DNA of 64,000 bases from Taeniopygia guttata (Eukaryota; Chordata; Aves; Passeriformes; Estrildidae): assembly GCF_048771995.1 (NCBI RefSeq), contig NC_133026.1, positions 10,794,001 through 10,858,000 of the forward strand, in the 5' to 3' direction. Of this stretch, positions 40,522 to 64,000 are shown piece by piece (positions within the stretch are counted from its first letter, which is position 1; each line of letters starts with the position of its first letter). The notes under the pieces were generated by a model that worked only from the letters and a program-made list of their open reading frames with translations, was not told the DNA's origin and did no database searches. The translations under genes were made by a program, and so were the position numbers.

Positions 40522-40850
40522 GCTCTCCCTGTGGCCGGGTCAATTCCCGGGCCCGCGGGCTGTGCCGGGCGGGAGCTCTCCCTGCGGCCGGGTGTATTCC
40601 CGGGCCCGTGGGCTGTGCCGGGCGGGAGCTCTCCCTGCGGCCGGGTGAATTCCCGGGCCCGTGGGCTGTGCCGGGCGGGAGCTCTCCCTGCGGCCGGGTG
40701 AATTCCCGGGCCCGCGGGCTGTGCCGGGCGGGAGCTCTCCCTGTGGCCGGGTGTATTCCCGGGCCCGCGGGCTGTGCCGGGCGGCAGCTCTCCCTGTGGC
40801 CGGGTGAATTCCCGGCCCCGCGGGCTGTGCCGGGCGGGACCTCTCCCGCT
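40522..40850. repeat. 53-bp minisatellite in the WDR37 CpG island
   Basis: Copies of a 53-bp GC-rich unit start at 40561, 40614, 40667, 40720, 40773 and 40826 (taking tgtgccgggcggg as the unit start). A partial copy precedes them at 40522-40560 and the last copy is partial, giving about 6 copies. Copies differ by a few bases, for example tgtattcccgg against tgaattcccgg. The unit length is not a multiple of three, so the long open frames across it on both strands are by-products of a stop-free GC-rich repeat. The tract lies about 260 bases before the WDR37 exon 1 donor. Confidence 0.95.
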
Positions 40851-41108
40851 GCCAGCCCGTCGCCATCGCGGCTCGGAGCGGGGGCCGCGCCGCTTCCGCC
40901 GGATGTCGCCGCGAGGGCTCGGCACCGGGGAGGCGCGTCCTGCCCGAGCGGCGCCGCGATCATCGCCGCTGCTGCTGCTGCTGCTGCTGCCTGCGCTGCC
41001 GCCCCTCCCGCCTTCTCCTCCTCGTTGTCCTCATCCTTCCCCTCCTCTTTCTCCGCGCCGCCTGCGGCCCTGCCCCTCCCCGCCCGCCGCCGCGGCTGTG
41101 GCTGACAG
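40851..41108 (+). other. WDR37: WDR37 promoter and noncoding exon 1
   Basis: This is a very GC- and CpG-rich segment ending in a strong donor, gacag|gtgagt, with the intron starting at 41109. The first WDR37 coding exon is 9 kb downstream, and the human gene also begins with a noncoding exon in a CpG island. I therefore infer that exon 1 lies here and ends at 41108; the transcription start is not determinable. A (GCT)7 run is at 40968-40988. No TATA box is seen. Confidence 0.6.
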
Positions 41109-44100
41109 GTGAGTGCGGGGGCAGCGGGGCGCGGACCCTCCGCCATCTTCGCGGCCACCGAGGGCTGCGGGCTGCGGGCGGTGCGGGGCAGCGGCGGCGG
41201 CACCATCGCGGTGCCCGGTGCCCGGTGCCGGCACCATCGCGGCGGTACCTGCGCGGTGCCGCCGCCCGGGCCCGCGGCGCGTACCGGGGCTCCTGCCCGG
41301 GCACCCCCTCCCTACCCGTCCTATTCGGCTTTATTTCCGCGTGAAATGACTTGCACGTTCTCCTATAAAAACCCGAAATAACCGAAAATAAGCTCTCCTT
41401 CCTCTTCTGTGTGGCGCGGTTTTTGAGCGCTTCCAGCCCGAGGCTGTGGGGATGGTCCGGCTCGGTAGGGAAGCCGAGGGTGCTGCTGAGGAGACTCCTG
41501 TCGCTAACTTTGTTCGTGTGCTGCTGCCTATCCTAAGGACAGGCCAAGCGTAGAGCCCCTGGAGTTTACCAGCGTAGTTCAGATCCTCTGACACCTGCAC
41601 AAATGGAGTAAGCGTGAAACGCCCGAATTTCTGAAGTGAGGCACAGCTAAATGATGAGGGGAGCGTCATTTGTGGTGTCATGGGGTGAATCTGGCCTTCA
41701 GCAGTGGGAGGGAGGATGACATGGAAATGTTCAAGATGGATAAAAGGTGTCTGCAAAGAGGCATCTTTAGTAGTTCTCTCTGTTTCTGAGTTAAAGCCTT
41801 GTGAAAATAAGTTTGAGGGAAGAATAGATATGCTTAATGTATTCAGAGGTTGAGTGGATGTTAGGTTCCATTCCTTATGCAAAGATGAGGAAAACTTCTT
41901 TCAAGTTGTGTTTATCTGTGGCTCAAGGACATCATGGTGTTTGTGAGAAAAGAGAAACTTCTATGTGTGTTTTTATCTCTCTTGTCCAGCTTGTTAAATT
42001 TATTTTGTTATTGTGTTAAAGTGGGTTTTCTATAACAGTAATGTCATAGGAGGTTTACGTAAGGAACTGGTGGAACAGTTTCTTTGAAGTGATTCAGTGT
42101 CATTGAGTACACCTTGACATGATACAAACAACTGTTGTTCAGGCACCCATTTTACAACATTACAACTGCATCATTTTCCTTGAGCAAATTTCTTGAACTG
42201 CTTTCCAAGCAAGTCTGCTGTTGGCATTTCTTGATGTTTTTGAAAGAGAGCTGGTAACTCCAAGAACCCACAAGTGTGTTTTCTAATGAGTAGTTTAGAT
42301 TAGATAATCTTTGTGTGTGGTGTTGGCTCTAACCTGTCTTGTAATAACTTTAGATGTCGGGCAATTATTTTAAGAAAAGGTGGCACCAAACATTAGAATT
42401 TAAGGCAGAGGCTAACTGTAATGTTGTTTGTCTTTTTAATGCCAATTGTTTATGTGTATGTTTGTCCCTGAACTAGATTTGGCATGTTAAATCTAAAGAT
42501 TTTAAGATGAGACTGCCTCTTCAATATAGACAGGCCCTTTCTTTAATTCAGGACTTGTTTGAAGCATGCAGTCTTTAGTGTGGACTGAAGTGCTTAAGTT
42601 TGTTGGTACAGTCACAAGACAAATATTGTGAGTGTGGTGATAAAGTCTTACAAGAAGACCTTACTTCTATGAAATCCTGAAATTGCAAGCCAGAACTAGT
42701 ACTTGCCAAGTAAGGAGGAATTAAGTGGCATTGCATTCTATAAATTTGAGATGAGATTAGGATCATTTTATGTCATGGAATTTTAAGTCTTGGAGCTAAG
42801 ACTAGTAGGTTGTCTTATGAGGTGGAAGCCAGGGTGAGGGGCTTTTTCTGGAGGCCAAGCCTTCAAAGCCCTGTGGGGAGAGTTGGTTACTGCGCTGTGA
42901 ATGGCATGGAGGAATGGACAGGATGGTTTTCTTGCAAGCCAGAATGACTTGTATTTTCTCATCTGCAAGCCATATGTAGTGACTATTTTTAGGCCTGGTG
43001 TTCAAGATGGTAGGCTGGGTGATCACAGTGCTCTTACATGGACTGTTGGTAGGTTCTGTAGTTCTCTGTGCTAGACCACATGAGGTAATGCTTCAGGAAT
43101 GTGCTGTACAGAGATTATTTATTGGTGCTTCTGAAGAGCTTGCTAGATTAATATTACAGTTAGAATCAAAATTACTTGCTTTTGTTCAAGCCTTAAGAAT
43201 AAAAAGATTCTAGTTTACTGGCAAGTAATATATTCCTAAATGAAGAGCAGTGATACTACAGGCCACTCTGCTTGAATACAACCATAATAGCAATTAATTT
43301 AATACATCCATAACAATTACACAAATATTGTTTGTTTAGAGACTAGCAGAATAAGAGTCTGTCTTCTCAGTGTGGTGTAGTTCTGGTTGAATCTCCTTTG
43401 CTCTTGAACTTCCTTAAGATTCCTCACCCTCAGGTCTTGTATTTGCATCCCTGTGCCTGCATGGAGGCTCCTTCTGTGCTGTTAGGGATTTGCTAATATA
43501 GAAATGGGAGCTGCAGTGTCTGTGAAACAGCTGAGGAAATAAAGTACCCATCAAACATATTTTAAGAGTTAACCAGCTGTAAGTAATTTAGCAGGACCTG
43601 ATGCTGTCTGTTGAACACTTCAGTAAAGTCAGTTCATCAATACCTATAAATAAAAGAAGGTACAATATATACAGACAGGTTACTAACTAGTGTTGAATGT
43701 AAGATTGTATTGTACCTTGCACCATTTAAACTAGTTGAAACAATGAGCATTCTCAGTGAGCACAGGTGGCAAGGGTCTCAAAGGGAAGCTTTCAGGACAT
43801 CAGCAACTTCACTAAATAGGTTTAAGTCTGATGATTATTAGTGGACTCAAGAAGGTTTCTACTGTATTTAAAAACTAAATCCAAGTCTGCTAATTATTGT
43901 TGTTTAGTATTAGATGATATAAGCTTGTATGGTGAGAGTAACATTTTTTGCTTTAGCAGACTGTAGGCAGGCTAGGTCAGCCCTGCATTTTGGTGTGACT
44001 GCAGCATTTGCTGACATAGTTGAATTAGCAAGATCAAAGCTTGCTAGCTGCAAAACTGGGCTGCCTTACATTTGGATGTTGCTGTTAGAAGCTTGCTTAG

Positions 44101-47100
44101 AGTAGGTACTCACTAATGTGTTAAAATTTTTATCCTTGATTTCAGCTGTATACCATACTTGAAATGTATTGATGCAGCTTCTTTACTCTGCTTTCTATTG
44201 AAAGGAGGTTGTCACCTTCAGTGGTGGATGCCTTTTACATTTCAAGGAACATCTAGTTTCATTTGAAAGAAAGCTGCACTAAATTTAGAAAAAGAAAAAT
44301 CAATGTTGTAATGCTTGAGTGGATTTCACAAGGTTTGAACTCACTCATTAGTGTTTCTAGCATCATCTGTGATGATCTGGAATGGTTTTGTTTGCTAAAT
44401 ATTTACCTTTAGCAAAACAGCTAGTCTTACAAAGTAGTCTGTTTAGCCTGATCTTTCTCAGGTGTGCAGCTTGCAGTGAATTAATGGCACTTGAATGTAC
44501 AGCATCACTGCAGCAAATTGTTCACTGAAGACCTCAAAATGGAAGTTTTACTCCTTTAAATTTGATTTCTTTGCATATTAATAAAAGAGTGTAGTGGCAT
44601 ATGTTGATACTTAAATTCCCTTAACTCATGAATAATGCTGTCAAACCGAGTTCCATGTAATTAAGAACCTAATAACTGTAATCATTCTCCTCGCTTTCTG
44701 TTTTCCTTCCCTGCTTTGTGGAAAAAAAAAAAAAAAAACAACAAACCCACACACTCCCCTACATGAATGGGCATTTTGGTATTATAAGGTTTTAATGCTG
44801 CACTAGACAATAATTACTATTGTAAGATGCCTTTGTGTTTTATGTAGTGCACACAGAAATTTTCTTCTAAGCCATGTTTGAAAATGGGAGACAAGACGAA
44901 GACATTTAAGCACACACAAATACATCAGAATTGTATGGGTGGGTTTTCTTTTTTTTCATTTGACACAAGCATTTAAATAGTAACTATTGCTATTTCTAAA
45001 CTCTAAAGAAAATGGAGCAGGGACATGTTGGGGAAGATGTTGCTGAATCTTCCTGATGCTTTCCCTTTACAGACTTGAGTGTTGTCTTAGATGAACAAAA
45101 AAGGAAATGCAATACTGTAGCCATTCTGTCTGTGCTCTGACACATCTTAAAACAGCTTTTATCCCTGGCTTCAGCAACATGCATACCCCAGGAATTCTTT
45201 TCTTTCAGCAGCCTTCTTGTTCTGTGTTCAAGAGCAGAAGTAGGCAAGTACGATTAGTTACTGCTGCAGTGAGTTTTTAAGTTCGGTAAGGCCAGTGTGT
45301 GCACTCTCAGTTGGTGCTCTTTCACTGCTGTAGCTGACTAAAACAGTAACTGGTTACACATCTGCTCTTTACTGTTACTCTGATGAAATATTTCCTGTGA
45401 CTGAGTACATCTGTTACAGAAAGGTAGGTGGTGGAGCTTTAATTTAATACACTGTAAAATATCCCGTGAGTTTAATTAAACAGCATATCTGAAATACTGG
45501 AGTATCTTTGCATTCTGCAAGTAGTAACCACCTGTGGTCTACGTGTTTTCTGGAACATCTTTTACTCCCCTATTTCTGCAGATTTATATTGCTAGAAGGA
45601 TTCTTTCGAGGCTTTGACAGATCATTGTGTAAAGCCTATGCAAATGGAGTGTTTTCCAAAACGACTGAGCAGAATGGCTCAGTATGTCTCTTGATCTCAC
45701 TTAGTAATACAGTACTTGTCAACTGCCACCCTTAGTGAAAATAGTTTAGTAATACAATATACTTCCTCTTTCTCCCCCTCTCCCTTTTTTCTCAGAAAGT
45801 ACTTTTGTTTAGCCTTTTTTGATGCTTCATTGCTAATTTTAGCTTCTGTGAATTTAACTTTATTTGATTCAGGAAGCAAGATTCCAGTTCTTCTTGGTGG
45901 TTTTTCCATCCTACTTGGGGCATTACTGAGTAGAAGGAAAGTGACCTTAGTGATTTTTTCTTTTCAGAACCCATTTTGAATGCTCGAAAGTTAAGATTAA
46001 CTATATCTGCCTAATAATATATAATGGATTGTTTTGAAGTACTTTTTTCTTACTTGGTTTCACTGGGATTTGGTGTCTAGCCTTGACTTGTGTTTATGTT
46101 TTCCCTCATCCCTCCTTTCCTGTTGTCTGGTGTGTTCTAACTACAAAAGTTTCAAAGAATTGAAAGACTTTGACTGGTTTGTGTGCTACATACTGTTTCA
46201 CTAATCAATATTTAATATGGTTTTCATAGGATATGTAACATGACACTGATATTCTGGACAGGTAATTTTCATTGTTTGAAAACCTTACATAATAAGGGGA
46301 ATCAGGTAACTGCTAGAAATGAGCACCTAATTTTTTTTTTTAGTATCATATTGCCAAGGATCTGTTTTGTGAAATCTGCACTTGAAAAATCTATAGTTTC
46401 TTACTGCTGCAATTAGAATCAGAAGAGTTCTGAAATTGTCAAAGTGAAGTTAATATTTAAAGGGACACTGTCACTATTTCAAAACTGAATTTAAATCCTT
46501 GTTTTAAAAAACCTCATTGATTATTACTCCATTACTCAAAGTTTGCAAGGCTGTTTGGTGGGATTCAGAACAATAAGATTAAAGGCAGTGAAGCTATTTC
46601 CCTTAACTCCTCCTTCCCATCCTCTGTATGCACATGCCTGCTTGTGGCCTCTTTGGTTTCGGCTTTGCTGTGGCTGTGTGCACCCTCCTGCCGAGCCTGG
46701 GAACAGCTGCATGTTTGCCCTCTCCAGAACGTGCATGGGTGGTGTGTCATGCTGCTGCATGAGGAGAGGGCAGCCCCTGGCAGTGACACTGGCTGCAGGT
46801 GAAGTGCTGCTACCAAACAGGGACAGTGACGGCCGTGATTCCTACCCAGTCTGCTCCGTTTGCTCATGAGCTGCCAAACTAGAAGCTTCTATCTAGAGAA
46901 CGTGAGAATTTCACTCTGCAAAGATGTTATCTCATGCATATGACTGTGTCCCTTTAAATTCTATATGCTAGAGAGTATAGCTGCCAAAGCTGTGTGTACT
47001 GATGCTGAGTGCTGTAGTTGATTCATTGAGGGAAGGGATAGCACCCAGGGGGACCATGAAAAGCTTCAGGAGGAGCCCCACAAAGTTCAACAGGGCCAAC

Positions 47101-47333
47101 TGCAAGGTCCTGTACCTTGTGGTGGAGTAGTCCCCAATGTCAGTGCAGGCTGGAGGGTGAATGGATTGAGAGCAGTCCAGCAGAGAGGGACCTGGGGGTA
47201 CTGGGGCATGAAAAGCCAGACATGAGGCAGAAATGTGTGCATACAGGCAATGGCACAAGAAGATGTGGACCTGTTAGAGCTAGTCCAGAGAAGAGCCACA
47301 AAAGTTATCAGCATGCTGCAAACCTCTTCTGTG

Positions 47334-47365
<32 letters not shown>

Positions 47366-50046
47366 TTAGAGAGGTGGGGTTTTGGGGTTTTTAGCCCAAG
47401 AGGATTCTCTGGGGATACCTTATCAGGGTCTTTCAGTACTTAAAGGGAATTTTGGAGACAGGGAGACTTATTACCAGGGACTATAGTGATATGACAAGGG
47501 GTAATGATTTTAAACCAAAAGAAGGTAGATTGAGATTAAATAGAAGGAAGAATTTTTTATAGTCAGGGTGGTGAAACGTGGACACAGGCTGGCCAGAGAG
47601 GCAGTGGGTTCCCCACCTGTGGAAACATTCAAGGTCAGGTTGGACAGGGCTCTGAGCAACCTGATGCAGATAAACTGTCCCTGCCCATTGCAGAGGAATG
47701 TGACTAGATGACCTTTAAAGGTCCCTTCCAATGCAAATCATTCTACTCACAAAAAGGATATTGCTTGGTAATGTCCTCCAAAATGAAGTAGCTCAGCAGA
47801 CAGGGCAAGTGGAAACTAACATAGTTAAAACATTGGCTCCTAAGGCATAAGGCACATTAATATCTTTGTCTGTTGAGGAGCCACATCTGGCAGGGATTAG
47901 AAATTGCCTTTTGGGGTTTTTTGCCCCCTTTCGCCCCCAGATCTTATGTGAAATGGTCTTAATGGATTTATGGGATTATATGATTCTGGCCTTAAAATGT
48001 AATCCCAAACTGCAGAATATGGTAACTGAAAGCCATTGAAAGAGTGGTTCCTGGGGGAGCTAGGAAGCAGGATGGAAGAGGGGAGATTATATATATGTGT
48101 GCTTGGGATCTGCTCCTTTTTTGAGAAGAAATAGAACTGTGAGGAGCACAGAAAACCTGTTCCTCATTCTTGACCATATGTCCGTGAATAGGAAGATACT
48201 TAGTGAAGCCCAGAAAATTGGCAGTAACTGTTTATGGAATGGACTTTTAATAAATTTTGTAGAGGAATCTAGTCACAGTGAATAGCAGAATTTAATCAAA
48301 TGAAGAACTACCCTATGGTAGTTTTTTCTAGTCTCTTCTTTAATTTGTGAATGTAGGTATTTAGTTACTACTGATTAATCACACATAAAAAGCTCTGATG
48401 GGATTAGGTGAAGGGGAGGACTCTGTGGAATCCAGAGGATATGAAAAATTTTAGTACAGTACAGGTCACTGGTGCAACCTAAATTTTATTTTAGATTCAC
48501 TATGGAATTGGTGTCAGGTTACTGGAACGCAGTTGTTTCAAAAGCTAATTAAAATACTGAGTTTTTAATAAGGATGGATGGGCATTAAAATCTTAACTAA
48601 ATCTAGTCTCATTTTTGATACTAATATCTATATACATTTTGATTTTGGATATAAAACCCAAAGGAGATTTCAAGCTCTTGTTATTCTCAGTGCATACTGT
48701 GTTTTTGGTAAGGTATGCTTTTCCTTGGCTTTATGATCTGTTGGAAAGCTGAAAACACCATGTCAAAGCCCTGAACTGGTTAATGCCTGGTCTTGTTAAT
48801 AGCAGTGGTGCTCATTCCTAGCGTGAGATCCAGTGTGTTGGTGGATCTTAAATTGGAAGTGGCCCTGGGTTTGGTTTAAATTTTCTCTGATCAACTTTTC
48901 TAAAAGGAAGCTCAGTTGCCTGGTTAGCTTTGCCAACTCTGCTCTCCTATTTCTCTGCAGACTATTGCACCTATTTTAAGTTTTAATTGTTTCAGAAATG
49001 ATTTATGCTGGAGAATGAGTTTTTTTGTTCTCATCGTGCATGATTGAAAAGTTTTGGGTAATCAATCCTGAAACATTTGAAATGTTTAACAACTGGTACC
49101 CCACAAAACAAAAAAAATAATTTCTGTTGAATGTCAGGTTTAAATTTTAAAAAAATCTTGTAATTAAATGTTTGTAAAAATAAGATTTTAACAGTAAAGA
49201 ACATTTCTCTATATTTATGCAATCAAACATAATTTGATTTTTCTTATATATTCTCCACATTTATGCAATAAATCAGAAATACTTTAATTTTTCTTAAACA
49301 GGGGAGGCAGTAGCTCATACATGGTAATACTGTTTGGTGATACTGTCAGGTGTTTTTAGGCATATTGAAATGCATGAATTTGGCTTTAACAAGGTGGCAG
49401 AAATGAACCATATCACCAGCAGCCTGTTAAGTCAGGTGCACTTTCACTACTCTTGTAAGTTCATGGGCACTTTCATTATTAAGGGAAGTGAAACCATGAG
49501 CTGCCAAAAATGGTAGAAGGTAGTTTTCAGAACTTCTGTCATGAAAATTAATTTCTGCCTAAGCCTGAGCAAGAACATCTGTTGAATTTTGTATAGCAAT
49601 GTGTACAGTTGAATAATACATTTTTAACCTGACAGTGTCCCTAAATTACCATGTTTGCTTTCATTTTCCAGCTGGGTTTTAATTTTGCATGCATTTCAGT
49701 GAACTATAATATGCATAGTAGTTATTTCCTGGAAGCATTTTGGGGCTGTCTTTGCTGGTGTTCTCCAAAATGAGCAAGGAAGTGGAATTTATTTTCCTTT
49801 TGTGGAGGTTTGTTAGCTAATGAATAAATAATGCAGAAGCAATCCCATTCTATTTACATATATGCATATGGTTTTGAATTTAATGTTGTTTGAAGAACAG
49901 CTGTAAGTAAGAGGCATCTCTGCTTTTTAATGACAACCCAAACAACTCCAAAGTTTAGTAGAACTAAATACTTCCATTTTGAGAAAAATATTTAAATAGC
50001 GGTGTGCTTGGCAAAGCAATTTGTAATGTATAATGCTTGTCCTTAG
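41109..50046 (+). other. WDR37: WDR37 intron 1 (long, mostly featureless)
   Basis: This inferred intron runs from the exon 1 donor to the exon 2 acceptor (ttgtccttag near 50046). It is CpG-rich for the first 300 bases and AT-rich after. It contains a CR1 copy at 47018-47745 and a possible extra exon at 45582-45681. It also holds an A18 run at 44721-44738 and a diverged direct duplication at about 49211-49296. I recognised no other gene. Confidence 0.55.
47018..47745 (+). mobile_element. CR1 LINE 3' fragment with internal A30 tract
   Basis: Plus-strand CR1 is clear. It has the blocks around aagttcaacagggccaactg, gaatggattgagagcagtcc and agagggacctgggggtactg. A jump (an internal deletion relative to full CR1) leads to gttagagctagtccagagaa. 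It then has tttcagtacttaaagggaat, tcaaggtcaggttggacagg and the 3' end around ggtcccttccaatgcaaatc. A run of 30 A at 47334-47363 interrupts it. The copy is noncoding. Confidence 0.9.
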
Positions 50047-50086
50047 TTTATCATAGGAGCCTCTGTGAAGCTGTTTTTTTGAAGTA

Positions 50087-63583
<13,497 letters not shown>

Positions 63584-63835
63584 GTATGTAAAGTTTTTTC
63601 ATATGTTAAATATGTTAATCTTGATGGAAAATAAGTGTAATTTGCTAGTTTGTTCTGGTTGTAGCCTCTCTCCCTATTGCTTGTCAGCATCCTTGTTGAT
63701 TGAAGTATTTTTATATTTGAAGGCATAACAAATCAGAGCTCGATCTTTCCATCTGTGTTTTTCATGTCATGTTGTCATTTGTGCTTGTCTGCTCCAAACC
63801 AGACACTTAAAACCATACATCAGGTGAATGTTATG

Positions 63836-64000
63836 GAATTCATCCCAGAGTACTCAGAGAACTAGTGGGTGTTGTGGCAGGATACCTCCTGATTACCTAC
63901 CAAAGTTCTTGGGAGTCTGGAGAGGTCCCTTCTGACTAGTGTTACTCCAATATTACAAGAAGGGTGTGAGGAAAGAGCAGTGGACCTACAGACCTGTTAA
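63836..64000 (+). mobile_element. CR1 LINE, reverse-transcriptase region, cut by window end
   Basis: The last 165 bases match the CR1 ORF2 reverse-transcriptase region on the plus strand: catcccagagtactcagaga, cttgggagtctggagaggtc, tacaagaagggtgtgaggaa and cctacagacctgttaa. In intact CR1 this stretch encodes a peptide like SWESGEVPxDW...YKKG. Here the frame is interrupted, so the copy is dead. It lies in a WDR37 intron and runs off the window. Confidence 0.85.

Noticed and set aside
40323-41206. Open frames of 200 and 280 codons on the minus strand, and 217 codons on the plus strand, with repeated Pro/Gly/Arg-rich peptides.
   Set aside because: They cover a 53-bp GC-rich minisatellite and CpG island with few stops in any frame. 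The repeat length is not a multiple of three, so the peptide periodicity is a by-product.

Overview
This is an ordinary stretch of a bird nuclear genome, not a microbial or viral sequence. Three genes with multiple GT-AG introns occupy the right three quarters. They encode vertebrate-type proteins in the order GTPBP4 (+), IDI1 (-), WDR37 (+). That order is the conserved amniote neighbourhood (human chromosome 10p15; chromosome 2 in chicken). Several fragments of CR1, the dominant avian/reptilian LINE, are scattered through the window. A solo LTR and a second LTR-like fragment suggest a songbird-like repeat landscape; that narrower placement is inference.

Layout. Bases 1 to about 16.8 kb are intergenic. 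I found no gene there, only repeats: a CAGCTG E-box cluster, an LTR-like fragment, a hairpin-forming inverted repeat, a CR1 split by a solo LTR, and two more CR1 pieces. A CpG-rich promoter at about 16.9 kb drives GTPBP4, whose 17 coding exons (17018-27640) are all in the window and give a 631-residue nucleolar GTPase. IDI1 lies tail-to-tail with GTPBP4. Its four coding exons (33957 down to 30444) give a complete 227-residue isopentenyl-diphosphate isomerase. The IDI1 promoter at about 35.1-35.4 kb has four CCAAT boxes, a perfect CRE and a GC box, and sits between two CR1 fragments. About 4.7 kb of intergenic sequence follows. The WDR37 CpG island starts near 40.4 kb and contains a 53-bp tandem repeat. 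The noncoding WDR37 exon 1 ends at 41108. Translation starts in exon 2 at 50087. Seven coding exons (216 codons plus one base) are present before the gene runs off the right edge, where another CR1 begins.

How the genes relate. They are separate housekeeping genes: 60S ribosome assembly (GTPBP4), the isoprenoid/sterol pathway (IDI1) and a WD40 scaffold (WDR37). There is no operon-like logic, only conserved synteny. I checked all exon junctions by hand for reading phase and splice dinucleotides, and all are consistent. I found no tRNA, rRNA, CRISPR or other system-like locus. The most unusual items are the 53-bp minisatellite in the WDR37 CpG island, the E-box cluster, the IDI1 promoter architecture and the LTR-in-CR1 nesting.
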